From Seminavis robusta (Eukaryota; Bacillariophyta; Bacillariophyceae; Naviculales; Naviculaceae), in assembly GCA_903772945.1 (NCBI GenBank), contig CAICTM010001052.1:1-38759 (forward strand): DNA of 38,759 nucleotides, read 5' to 3'. Positions 29,341-38,759 of the stretch are shown one piece after another. Position 1 is the first letter of the stretch. The number at the start of each line of letters is the position of its first letter. The notes beneath the pieces are model-generated. The model worked only from the letters and a program-made list of their open reading frames with translations, searched no databases and was not told the origin of the DNA. The position numbers and the translations under genes were made by a program.

Positions 29341-30324
29341 GAAAGGAAGATATTATGGCTTAGAGGGAAATACTAGTACCGTATGGTGAGGATGGGCTGC
29401 AAAAAGAGGAGGGGTGACGATGGAGGGTGGACCGGGAGGGAGTTGGCATCCCTCAAGTGGAAAGTGCTTTCTAGCTAGCCAGTGCAAGGCACGCAAGAGC
29501 AAATGCACTTGCACCAAAATGCTAACTCGAAGTTGACATTTTCGTAAGCCAGTGAACGTACCGGTAGCAAAACGTGGCGTTGTTTCAAGTTACTTCGGTA
29601 TCTTTGTCTATCTGTATGGTGGCGCTATCAGAGGTAGCTGCCATGGTACTGTACACTTTGAATCGGTGAAAGAGATGATGCAACATGTACAGGTACCAAC
29701 GCAGCTAAGTACATCCAATTTGCGTGGTTCAGAAGCGGGAAGCATCTCTCGGTATAGCATCATGAGAAAACGATACATCGAGGAGCTAGTGCCACGGATT
29801 CTGCAGGCAAATTCAGGTCTGTTCACTGCCATGAGACTTTTAAAAGTTGCCGAGTGCCAATGAGTTTAGTCATGAATGCACACATGGAGCCATGCCTGCT
29901 TTCCTGCTGCGGCCTGGTACCGGCACAGGCAGACGCCTGTGGTAGCTTGTATGTATCTGATTGGTCTGTTGGTGTGCATCATCGTGTTCTTGCAATGCGG
30001 AGATCCAGCGCGGAGATCCAGCAGCACTGGTTGATTGAGCTCCCATTGTAAAAAATGGCAGCTTCTGCGTCTCCCAAAAGCCGTTCCCACTCCAACCCAA
30101 GTAAGTTTTCTAAGGAAATTGTAGCTTGCTGTCATGGAGTCAAAAGCTAGGAACCAACATGCTTGCCCCCCAAGCCAAGATTCTCTCACAACGCCTTGCT
30201 TCTGCTACAACTCAATTTTCCTACTCTCAAATGATGTTCTTCATGCAGACCTGCAGAATCTCAATTGCCCTTGTGAAAGCTACCCATGTATGTCTGGGTG
30301 GATCTCCCAAAGCCAAACCATTTG
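29341..30324. other. Stretch with one weak ORF
   Basis: Apart from the 29552-29863 frame nothing is supported. Minor palindromes such as GGTACCGGCAC (about 29917) and a near-duplicate GGAGATCCAGC/GGAGATCCAGC (about 30000-30022) occur. Confidence 0.4.
29552..29863 (+). CDS. Possible coding fragment without ATG, ~100 aa
   Basis: Open frame lacking an ATG at its 5' end. The second half (HFESVKEMMQHVQVPTQLST, SRYSIMRKRYIEELVPRILQ, then NSGLFTAMRLLKVAECQ and TGA) has ordinary protein composition with amphipathic helices. Could be a terminal exon or relic; unrecognised. Confidence 0.2.
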   Translation: MNVPVAKRGVVSSYFGIFVYLYGGAIRGSCHGTVHFESVKEMMQHVQVPTQLSTSNLRGSEAGSISRYSIMRKRYIEELVPRILQANSGLFTAMRLLKVAECQ

Positions 30325-30473
30325 GCCCCCGTAATGGTCCTCACTTTCTTGCCCCTGATCCCACAGAACCTAGTCCTGAATTTCGACTGTTCTTTGCTTA
30401 AGCCTGGCCCCGGCTGGCTTCCGTAGATAATTTCCCTACTGGTTTCCGTAGATAATTTCCCTACTCTTAAACC
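30325..30473 (+). repeat. Dispersed repeat family 2, copy b, with a 26-bp tandem duplication
   Basis: Partner of 17283-17403. Inside it CTGG(C/T)TTCCGTAGATAATTTCCCTACT occurs twice in a row (about 30414-30467); copy a has the phrase once. Confidence 0.75.
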
Positions 30474-30621
30474 CCATTTTGATTTACATACACAGATGTC
30501 TCCTGGCTGTCACAATATGTAATATTATTTAATATACGCAAGGCAGCAACAGCGCAACAGCACATGATCCAGTATTTGATCAGACCCACTTAAAGTCTGG
30601 TAAGCAAAGGTGTCTGTAGCC

Positions 30622-32678
30622 ATGTCATCCTGGGGAAAAAACCGCTCTGATCCTCCTGGCCATGGGCAACCGCCAAGCCAGCCTGCTCCCTACCCATCCA
30701 TCAACCCTCCAGCTGTGCCAAATTTCATGGCAGAATTAGCAGCTCAAAAGTCAAACCCACCACCCACTTGGAACCGGAATATCGAGGCAGTGCAAGATTA
30801 CAAAGATAGGTACCCCTCTTACATGTATGGGTATGGTTTGCAATATTCGGAGAATCCTAATTTATACAGATGGCTTTTAAAAAGTGAAGAAAAGAAATTC
30901 AAACATGGAAGGTTGGACAAGGAGGGCCCTGAGCAGGCGGCCAAGTTCCGTGAAATTGGGATCTTTGCCAATGTTGATCCTCACCATCGTACTCCCCTTC
31001 TCCGGCAAGGCACTTCCAATGCTGCTACTACTACTAGTAATAGTCTCCATGAACATTCAAACCAAGACAGGGGGGTCATTGTGATTCACGATCTGACCAA
31101 GGATGAAGAGCCTGCAACTGAGGAAGAATCTTGAAACTCACGATTATTTGACAAAGGATGAAGATCAGGCAACTGGGAATGAAGAAGCCAAGCCCTCTAT
31201 CGACGAGGGCAACAAGAAGGAGACAACTGGTACCGGTATTGCTCACTACATCCAGAAGTTTCGAACGGGATGCCACTGTGTTTGGAATGCACTCCGCGGA
31301 GTATCGGCCAATTTGGGAGATGCAACAAGCCGTTCCAGTGGCAGCAAAGAAGATCCCCAAGAACCTGTGACTACAGGCCAAGAAGAGGTCAACCAGGAGT
31401 CTATTGATTCGGGATCTGCTGCTCGGGAAGACACCAAGCAGAGCAACAGAAAGAGGAAAATGACATCTGCATCCTCAAGGCCCAAGAAGAAGGTGGCCGT
31501 GACTTCTGCCAAGCCTTCCCCTGAGCTGGCTATGAATCATCTTATTTGCCTCAATCAGGAAGGGCCACTCCGCCAACTTGAATGCTGGAGGATCCAACAC
31601 CAAAAATGATCCTCCAGTTACACCCAACAACAACAAGATTGATCCCCCAGAAACAGCGGGAATGGCTACTAGTACTACATGTACCATTGTAGCTCCCCCA
31701 CATTCAGTAGTTGTGGGAGATGCTCACTGCAACCACAGCAATGACAAGAACCACAAAAGGGATCTCCCACATGCTCCAACCCCTCCAGAAGCAGTTGTGG
31801 TGCGTCGTGCCACGACAACCACTTCGGTGACATCTCCCCCTGTTTTGGTCTTTGCACGAGGTGTGAACAACGACTGTCGCTGGCATGCCCCTGAGGATCA
31901 GGACGGGGAGAGCAAGAAGAAATCAGCCAGGCTTGAAATTGCCAAGGAAGCACTCCCAGAAACACCGGCCCTTGCATCTACGAAGGATGCTGCCATGTCA
32001 GAAGCTGAAAAATGGCATGAATTCTCTTGTTCCAGACGTTCTCCAGTAGCAAGAGCCCCCAGAAACGTTGGCCAGAGAATCGAAGTTCCAGCTGCCATTG
32101 TGACTGGCATTTTCTGTCAGGCTATCACAGATTCTGCCCTGCAGAGTGGGGCCAACCACTATCCCAGCAGCAACAACAATACGCAAAGGTCTAAGGAAGC
32201 CATATTACCTTCACAGTATTGTGATTGTGAGAATGATGATGAGAAATCGGAGCTTGGCGAAAAGAAACCAAGAGCAGCAGCATTGGGAGGAAACAATAGT
32301 GCGATTGACAAGGTGCAAATGGCCGCCATTCTCAAGGGAGTTGACCATTGCCTTAGGTATCGTGCAGGAGGGATCGACTGTGATTTCTTTCGTTTCAAAG
32401 GTCGGGACAAATCTGGGTCGCTACAACACGTCACAACAACACAAATCAAAGAGGCCTGGTTGCAGAATGTGCAGCAGCCATGCAACAATGGTGGGATTCA
32501 CGAGAGGCAGATGGCTGCCATTCTCAGGGGAGTTGACAGTATCCTCACATTTGGCAGAGGAGGACTAGGTACGTTCACAGCGATCAAAGGTCGCGACACA
32601 TCTGGGGCACTACGAAAGTTGACACCAAAACAAATCCAAGAGGCCTGGGAACAGTTCCTTGCAGAACAAAAATGGTGA
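30622..32678 (+). pseudogene. HA-domain protein gene, broken (copy B)
   Basis: ATG at 30622. Residues 1-50 are Pro-rich; an HA-type domain follows (PTWNRNIEAVQDYKDRYPSY...LYRWLLKSEEKKFKHGRL...FREIGIFA, about 30769-30975). The first frame ends at TGA 31132-31134, within a duplicated phrase (HDLTKDEEPATEE/HDYLTKDEDQATGNEE). A second frame (to about 31609) holds KRKMTSASSRPKKKVAVTSA, probably a nuclear localisation signal, and EGNKKETTGTGIAHYIQKFR. A third frame (31578-32678) reads NAGGSNTKNDPPV, a Lys/Ala/Ser-rich linker and two C-terminal QMAAIL domains ending FLAEQKW. Copy A reads NHLIASIRKSYSANLNAGGS in one frame where copy B changes frame, which shows a real frameshift here. No helicase or transposase is present. 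Confidence 0.65.
32313..32678 (+). repeat. Two tandem copies of an unrecognised ~62-residue domain
   Basis: Copy 1 (about 32313-32480) has VQMAAILKGVDHCLRYRAGG...FRFKGRDKSGSL...TTTQIKEAWLQNVQQ. Copy 2 (about 32505-32678) has RQMAAILRGVDSILTFGRGG...TAIKGRDTSGALRKLTPKQIQEAWEQFLAEQ. Consensus: QMAAIL[KR]GVD-x2-L-x4-GG...[FI]KGRD-x-SG-x-L-x3-T-x2-QI-x-EAW. The same two copies occur in copy A of the unit (20011-20370, minus). Confidence 0.75.
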
Positions 32679-32945
32679 ATGATGAGTTATATTGGCACAA
32701 CTTTTAGTGTGACGTTTAGATTTTCTTTTGTTGTGCATGTAGCTGCTTCTTGTGCTATATGGTTTGTAGCTCAGCTGTCATCTTTGCATTTCCCAGTCAT
32801 CTCCAAATGCTGGTATAGTATTTTAGGTAATAAGCTACAATCAACCTGAACCAGATTGCCATACCCTTTGCTGGCAATGGCCCAGCCTACGAGGTGCCAG
32901 ATTGAGACTACGGTACGGAGAATCGCAATACAATCCTCGGCAAGG

Positions 32946-33418
32946 GAACCCTCGGCCACAAGGGAGACTTCTGTCGGGGACTTTTGTTCTGAGAAAGATC
33001 TTTCAAGTCATCCTGACAAAGGGTTCGCGGTCATGTGTTGTGGTTCAACTTAGCTTGGGGTTGGGGTTCAAAACTCACGAAGTCGAGTCAAGTCGAGAAG
33101 AGCTCGTGCTGCTACCAGTATATACGGGGGTATTTCCTATACTGTGCATCCACTTCTTCTGGGTCTCAGAGTAGCTATAGGAGGTTATCTAGCTACCGTA
33201 GGGAAGCCAGCAAGGACCAGGCGAGGTTGAAGAAGAGGCGAAATTCTGGACTATCTAGGTTCCGTGGGATCAGGGGACGAGATCTTCTTTAAAGTTGTCG
33301 CTACACCTCTTAGCGTTGAACACAGTTATAGTTGTTTCGAGTCCCATTGCAATTTGCAAATACCACAAGAAGGCCCTGCCCAAGGCCGAAGCCCCTCCAG
33401 CAGCCGGTCCCGCTTACG
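32946..33418. other. Intergenic, mostly repeat family 3
   Basis: Repeat family 3 copy b spans 32988-33205; the remainder has no supported gene. Confidence 0.5.
32988..33205 (+). repeat. Dispersed repeat family 3, copy b
   Basis: Direct partner of 27918-28135, with the same AGAAAGATCTTTCAAGTCATCC start and TTATCTAGCTACCG end. Confidence 0.75.
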
Positions 33419-35158
33419 AGATTATGGGGGGGTTAGGCATGAGCGCGGGGGAGGGAAAAAGAAAGAAGAAGAGGGAGAGGGTTATCCGTTGAGTTCCAGA
33501 TTCCATGGTCCAGTCATCGAGAGCAAAGATCCAGTCATCGAATGACATGAAATACATATAGTAAAGAGGGGAGAAGGCAGTGACCTTTACTTTCCCCATA
33601 CTTTAACAGTCATCGCCCCATTGAATCATGTCTGAAGAACAAGAAATATGTCAGCAATACGTCATAACAGCATCATCTCTTTGGTCCTTTGCTTCCATAT
33701 TTTGAATCCATTCAATGGCTTTGCTCTTTTCTCTCTTTTCCCTTTCCTTCGCTCGAACAAAACCCTCCCACTCCGACTTGACGCACTTGTTGAGAGGGAT
33801 TCAACGCATTGGCCGTACGACTTGTTGAGAGGGATCCAATGCTTCGGTCGTATGGTGGCGAACAAAGGAACTCCTCCTAGAAGAACACTACTAGCTACTA
33901 GTAGTCAATATTCATTATTTCGATACCTTTACCCTATTGACTCTATCAAAATGGTGTTGTCTCCTCCTTTACAGCGGCTCCTCTTCCATTCCACCACCAT
34001 GAGAGGCTCTCCACCACCATGATGCCTTCTCTTCCACGGAGCGATCGATCCCCCACAACAACAACAACAACAACAACAACACAACACCACAACAACAAAA
34101 ACACCTCAACAGATCGATTCGGTCGATCGACACAACAACAACAACAACAACAAAAGATATACTACTACAACAACTACTACTACTACTACTCCTTGATTGC
34201 TGCGCTATTTTGCCTTGAAGTCAGTGCCTACTTCGGTAGGGGCAACCTCTTGCAACATCAGCTGCATTATCCGACGCCTACCCGCCCACTACCGACCGAC
34301 TACCACCACAACCACCACAACCAAACTGACCAACCACAACCAAACTGACAGCTGTGTACCGAAACAACATACAGCTAGCATTATGCCATGAGGGCCAGTC
34401 CGATACCACTACCGACGGACTACCGATACACTACCGACCCTTTCCTCTCCAACCAACGTCTCTACCACCGGCTCCAATCCACCACCACCAACCAATCAAC
34501 CAACCAATCAACCAAAATGTCACCGCCCTCAGGAGCCCGAGGCTATGCCATTTTTTCTTCTTCGACAACAATGTTGCCCCTATTCAAGCGAATTCAAATC
34601 TCCTTGTCCTCTGGTCTTTGTGTTTTTGATGCAACGAGTGTGGTGTGCTCTCTTTGGAACACGCAGGCCCAAGTGTCTCGCCCTACAGACTTACACTTCT
34701 TCAATGGATCAAAGACTTCTGCTCCTCTCCATGCAATTGTTGTTTGCGGTCCTCTTCTCTGGCTCTCTTCGATCTGTTGTTGTTGTTTGTTGTTGTTGTT
34801 GTTGGCCATTTGTTATGCTCTCTTCTGCTGGGAATTCCTATTCTGACTTTGGCAGCCCATGTCTTCTTCATTTTGTGTTGTTGCTGCTGCTGTTGGTGTG
34901 CTGTTGCTGCTGCTGTTGGTGGCTCCATGACTGTCCAGTGGCATTGTCATTGTCGATCGATCGACAACGGAATCCTTCTTTCGCGAAAACGAAAGAAGAA
35001 ATCCGCCATTTGTAGCACACTTATCGTAATATCTATAAATGGTACGTTAATATATTTGATGGTACGTTAAGTATATTTGAATCTTTCTACGCATTTGCTG
35101 ATGTCATAGGTTTGATTAACCAATCAGATCCTGCTCTTCTACCGCTTTCAGCCCCCTG
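33419..35158 (+). repeat. Tandem 1.7-kb duplication, copy 1
   Basis: Begins TTATGGGGGGGTTAGG, includes GGTCCAGTCATCGAGAGC, a CAACAACAACA region (34058-34155), a TTGTTGTTG/GCTGCTGTTGGTG region (34780-34925), GTCGATCGATCGAC (about 34953) and two TTGATGGTACGTTAA-like words, and ends CTACCGCTTTCAGCCCCCTGG. Directly followed by copy 2. Open frames on both strands come from trinucleotide runs and are not conserved between the copies. Confidence 0.85.
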
Positions 35159-35159
35159 G

Positions 35160-37078
35160 TGATTTATGGGGGGGGTTAGGACATGAGCGCGGAGGGAGGG
35201 AAAAAGAAGGAAGAAGAGGGAGAGGGTTATCCGTTGAGTCCCAATTCCATGGTCCAGTCATCGAGAGCAAAGATCCAGTCATCGAATGACATGAAATACA
35301 TATAATAAAGAGGGGAGAAGGCAGTGACCTTTACTTTCCCATACTTTAAGCAGTCATCGCCCCATTGAAATCATGTCTGAAGAACAAGAAATATGTCAGC
35401 AAATACGTCATAACAGCATCATCTCTCCTTGGTCTCACATTGCTTCCATATTTTGAATCCATTCAATGGCTTTGCTCTTTTCTCTCTTTTCCTTTCCTTC
35501 GCTCGAACCAAACCCTCCCACTCCGACTTGACGCACTTGTTGAGAGGGATTCAACGCATTGGCCGTACGACTTGTTGAGAGGGATCCAATGCTTCGATCG
35601 TAGTGGTTGGCGAACAAAGGAACTCCTCCTAGAAGAACACTAACTAGCTACTAGTAGTCAATATTCATTATTTCGATACTTTACTCTATCGTTACTCTAT
35701 CAAAATGGTGTTGTCTCCTCCTTTACAGCGGCTCCTCTTCCATTCCACCACCATGAGAGGCTCTCCACCACCATGATGCCTTCTCTTCCACGGAGCGATC
35801 GACCACAAAAAACAACAAACACACAACAACAAAACAAACTCACAGATGATTCGGTCGATCGAAATCAACAACACAACAACACAACAAAAGATAATACTAC
35901 TACAACAACTACTACTAACTACTCTGTCCATTGATTGCTGCCTAATTTTGCCTTTAAGTCCAGTGCCTATTCGGTAGGGGCAAGGCTCTTGGCAACATAC
36001 AGCTAGCATTATCCTACGTACAAGCTTCTGACGAGACTGACTTAGGCCATGATGACTACTCAAAGGTGACAAAGCTAGACTTATCTCCTACGGCATTCTA
36101 CACACACACCAGCCTCAACCAAGTAGACGACAAATCTATTATAAGAAATTCACTGGAAGGCTGGGTAGCCTGAATGTTAATCTCTTTACTAATTTTTGAA
36201 TCTGATGGGACGCCACTGACCTACAAGCAACGAAATGCACCCACTGGACACTGTACGAACAACATCAGCTAGCATTAATGCCATGAGGGGCCGGTCCGAT
36301 ACCACTACCGACGGACTACCGATACCACTCACCGAACCCTTCCTCTCACAACCAACGCGTCCTTCACTACCACCGGCTCCAATCCCACCACCCCAAACCA
36401 ATTCAATCCAAAACCAATCAAACCAAAATGTCACCGCCCTCCAGGAGCCCGAGGCTATGCCATTTTTTCTTCTTCGACAACATTGTTGCCCCTATTCAAG
36501 AGAATTCAAATCTCCTTGTGCTCTGGTCTTTGTGTTCTTGATGCAACGAGTGTGGTTGCTCTCTTTGGAACACGGCAGGCCCAAGTGTCTGCCTTACAGA
36601 CTGATACACTTCTTCAATTGGATCAAAGATTTCTGCTTCCTCTCCATGCATTGTTGTTTGTGGTCTCTTCTTCTCTGGCTCTCTTCGATCTTGTTGTTGT
36701 TGTTTGTTGTTGTTGTTGTTGGCCATTTGATATGCTCTCTTCTGCTGGGAATTCCTATTCTGACTTTGGCAGCCCATGTCTTCTTCATTTTGTGTTGTTG
36801 CTGCTGCTGTTGGTGTGCTGTTGCTGCTGCTGTTGGTGGCTCCATGACTGTCCAGTGGCATTGTCATTGTCGATCGATCGACAACGGAATCCTTCTTTCC
36901 CGAAAACCGAAAGAAGAAATCCGCCATTTGGTAGCACATTGTATCCGTAATATCTATAAATGGTACGTTAAGTATATTTGATGGTACGTTAAGTATATTT
37001 GAATCTTTCCTGACGCATTTGCTGATGTCATAGGTTGATTAACCAATCAGATCACTGCCTTCTACCGCTTTCGCCCTG
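35160..37078 (+). repeat. Tandem 1.9-kb duplication, copy 2
   Basis: Nearly identical to copy 1 along both ends, with many one-base indels and one replaced segment at about 36012-36255 (no match in copy 1). The phrase ACAT(A)CAGCTAGCATTA is present on both sides of that segment (about 35996 and 36259), while copy 1 has it once (about 34367). Confidence 0.85.
35958..36173 (+). pseudogene. Coding fragment inside the second duplication copy, 71 codons
   Basis: Frame open from after TAA at 35955-35957 to TGA 36171-36173, with no ATG. It reads GKALGNIQLALSYVQASDET, then HDDYSKVTKLDLSPTAFYTH and NQVDDKSIIRNSLEGWVA. The composition is that of a globular protein and differs sharply from the trinucleotide-rich surroundings. 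It lies in the segment absent from copy 1. Family not recognised; possibly a captured exon. Confidence 0.4.
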
Positions 37079-37180
37079 GGTGGCAGGCCCTCATGACATT
37101 GACACCACGGGACCACGGGTGATTGCAAGGTCGATTGGTCCAACTGCGCGCAAGGCTTCCACAGCCCACCATACTCAGCT

Positions 37181-37435
37181 CCGTTTGTGCCTTCCTGTTG
37201 GGACTTGTTTTTATCCAGTTTTCTCACCTAGCAACTCCTCAGTCTCCAACAATGATCTGCTCATCAAGATGCAACCTGCAGCTTTCTTCGAATCCCTCCT
37301 ACATGCTATGTATTGCAACAGACCCAAGGCAAGCAAAATTGTCAGATTTGGATGCTTTGCTCCCCGCACTGGACTGCTTCAATAATAGAAGCATTACACA
37401 GCATAACACAACTGAACCCCCGTTGATGATTGATG
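37181..37435 (+). repeat. Dispersed repeat family 5, copy b
   Basis: Partner of 29007-29340, begins just after the tandem duplication ends. Shorter than copy a at its 3' part; ends ACTGAACCCCCGTTGATGAT. Confidence 0.8.
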
Positions 37436-37639
37436 AGTGGAGGGTGGAGGGAGGCCCTCATCGAAAATGACCTGTGGTAGCGATTTATGACTATCCAGTT
37501 ACCAGATTACTAAAATCAACCACAACAACCAAGTAGTAACACTCACAACACTATAGCAACCTCTTTATCAACACCATCAGCCTTTTTCGGCTTATCAGGC
37601 GTGGAAGCTACTAGCGATAGAAGAACAAGCAAGCAACGA

Positions 37640-37965
37640 CCGATCCCTTTGTCGCGATCGTTGCGAGCGACGAGCCGTTCGTTCGTTCGTCCGTTCGAAC
37701 ACCATTGTCGAAGAAGATACCGTTCGTTCAGATACCGTTCGAACGACGACGAGAAGAAGACGACGACGCTACCGTTCGTTCGAAGCGACGGTCATATCCC
37801 ATTGTCGCGATCGTTGAGAAGAAGAAGAAGGAGTTTGTTAACCGTTCGAAGATACCGTTCGAAGCCATCGTGGTATCAGTTCGACGCGAAGATACCGTTC
37901 ATTCGAAGCAGCGCCATTGTCGCCGATTCGAAGCTACCGTTTCGGAGCTACAGAACGACAAGAAG
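37640..37965 (+). repeat. Degenerate repeat block rich in ATACCGTTCG and TTGTCGCGATCGTTG
   Basis: (A/T)ACCGTTCG occurs at about 37718, 37732, 37770, 37840 and 37852, with variants near 37893 and 37937. TTGTCGCGATCGTTG is exact at about 37650 and 37802, and CCATTGTCG recurs at about 37702, 37799 and 37915. Open frames here (Arg/Ser-rich or Lys/Arg-rich) come from the repeats and are not called as genes. Confidence 0.65.
37871..37879 (+). other. Possible retrotransposon primer-binding site
   Basis: TGGTATCAG matches the usual start of a site complementary to the 3' end of initiator methionine tRNA. It lies 536 bp upstream of the gag start and would put an LTR end at about 37870. Nine bases only, so chance is a real alternative. 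Confidence 0.3.
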
Positions 37966-38414
37966 AGATCCTCATTGCCAGTGTAATTAATCGGATCAGA
38001 GGAGACAAGAGAAGAGAAGAAGATACCTTCCATTAGCGGTGGGGCTTTGGTTGTGGCATTAGCAAAAACAGAAGACCTCTCAAGAAGAAGGGGCACTCTC
38101 AAGTGGAGCGAGAGATAGAGCCTTCCAAGTGGGAAGCAGATGTTTGGACTTGGAATATTTATCCCTCCAGTCTGGATCAAATCCTGCCTCATTGTCACCA
38201 AAGAAATCGATTTAGCCAAAGGAGAGGGGACTCCTGATCCAAGAGTTTTGTCCTAGACTGCCACAGACTTGGTGTGCAGAGCTCATTCCGTGGAATACAG
38301 CCTTACTTGGCTGGGTGTGTACAGTTTGCTGTTGTAATAGGAGCAGAGAAGAAGACCCAACTACTGTTGCTCATCCAAGTGATACAGCAAGAGAAGAAGT
38401 AATTGGAGGCGAAA

Positions 38415-38654
38415 ATGGCAGGCAATCTTGCAGCAATGAACAATTATCTACAGAATACCATCGGTATTGCCGAATTAGCCACGAGGAAAGCATTGAATGA
38501 TCAAGGATGGGATGCCTTCGTCTCACTCGATACCTTTACAGATGCTGATATCAAGAGCATCTGCGAAAACGTGAGGAAACCAGGTGTTACCATTCCCAAT
38601 CCAGCCATTTCGGCTGCAGCCACTGCCGAAGATGCCGCAGCAGTTCAGCCCTGA
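38415..38654 (+). CDS. LTR-retrotransposon Gag N-terminal fragment, 79 aa
   Basis: ATG at 38415, TGA 38652-38654. It reads MAGNLAAMNNYLQNTIGIAE, then TRKALNDQGWDAFVSLDTFT, DADIKSICENVRKPG and TIPNP. This is the compact helical N-terminal domain I know from Gag-like proteins of diatom LTR retrotransposons (xxLxxxG[WF]xxFxxL...[DT]DxDIxxIcxNVRKPGGTIPNP), where Gag continues for hundreds of residues after TIPNP. Here the frame ends 25 residues later in an Ala-rich stretch. The fragment is therefore truncated, frameshifted, or continues after an intron beyond the window. No pol sequence is visible before the right edge. Confidence 0.7.
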   Translation: MAGNLAAMNNYLQNTIGIAELATRKALNDQGWDAFVSLDTFTDADIKSICENVRKPGVTIPNPAISAAATAEDAAAVQP

Positions 38655-38759
38655 GAAGTATTCTTCTCCAACCTGTGGACGACAGCTGGTGGATTTGTCT
38701 TTTGAGAAATGCTCGACTCAGACAACTACGCGTTCTACAAGTAATGATCTCTCTCTTTT

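Larger units (their letters stand above)
30600..32945 (+). repeat. HA-domain unit, copy B
   Basis: Plus-strand partner of 19747-22400, about 8.2 kb away and inverted. The 3' coding end and 267 bp of 3' flank are about 90 percent alike by eye; similarity ends at GGCAAG near 32945. It is followed within 45 bp by repeat family 3 copy b and preceded by repeat family 2 copy b, so repeats are nested side by side. Confidence 0.7.
37079..38414. other. Region upstream of gag fragment, repeats only
   Basis: It contains repeat family 5 copy b (37181-37435), the ACCGTTCG-rich block (37640-37965) and a possible primer-binding site (37871). The rest (37980-38414) is purine-rich (AAGAGAAGAGAAGAAG) and may be the element's untranslated leader. 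Confidence 0.4.

Noticed and set aside
34019..34348. Thr/Gln/Tyr-run frame on the plus strand
   Set aside because: Simple translation of CAA/ACA/TAC repeats; not conserved in the second duplication copy.
36496..36939. 147-codon minus-strand frame, Asn/Gln-rich (MADFFFRFSGKKDS...NNNNNKQQQQ)
   Set aside because: Made largely of trinucleotide runs, and the equivalent sequence in the neighbouring duplication copy (about 34594-35010) is frameshifted, so there is no sign of selection on the frame.
37601..37990. Arg/Ser-rich and Lys/Arg-rich frames in the ACCGTTCG block
   Set aside because: Two overlapping frames are open only because the repeat words lack stop codons; neither has a recognisable domain.

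Overview
The window looks like nuclear DNA of a pennate diatom, probably a repeat-rich genome of the Seminavis type. That is an inference from four things: short GT-AG introns of 69-102 bp; helicase-associated (HA) domain proteins; a diatom-type retrotransposon Gag N-terminus at the right edge; and many CCGGTACCGG-like and CTAGCTAG-like palindromes. No bacterial operon structure, rRNA or CRISPR array is seen. Gene density is low and much of the window is decayed or duplicated sequence.

Left third (1-10.4 kb): a lysine-rich spliced gene with five clear introns, one exon-intron unit of which is tandemly duplicated (about 1.0-1.9 kb). It is followed by decayed coding sequence, then a long Pro/Thr/Ala-rich open frame (3779-5473) broken only by one in-frame TAG. 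A run of five hairpins (6204-6329) and a decayed Asn/Asp/Thr-rich region (6.4-8.0 kb) come next. The first well-supported intact gene is at 9185-10354, a charged protein with 35-residue PEW repeats and a poly-Asp tail.

Middle (10.4-19.7 kb): a single-pass membrane protein on the minus strand (11970-12854) and a Trp-rich membrane protein on the plus strand (14092-15171) with an 11-residue repeat. Much sparse sequence surrounds them, including a long-hairpin element at 18.2 kb.

Right half (19.7-38.8 kb): a mosaic of duplicated blocks. Two inverted copies of a 2.3-2.7 kb unit (19747-22400 minus; 30600-32945 plus) encode a broken HA-domain protein whose C-terminus carries a repeated domain I do not recognise. 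Between them lie a frameshifted GxxExxY-type (PD-(D/E)XK) nuclease-like gene with a C-terminal CxxC-CxxH motif (23131-23966) and an intact membrane-anchored FkbM-family methyltransferase (26656-27855, minus). A second long-hairpin element is at 28.2 kb. Four more pairs of dispersed repeats and a 1.7-1.9 kb tandem duplication (33.4-37.1 kb) fill most of the rest. One tandem copy contains an inserted coding fragment. The window ends in the start of an LTR-retrotransposon gag (38415-38654).

The intact genes do not form an evident pathway. The most unusual content is the duplicated HA-domain unit, the paired foldback elements, the TGGGGAG-dense 3.5-5.9 kb segment and the hairpin array.
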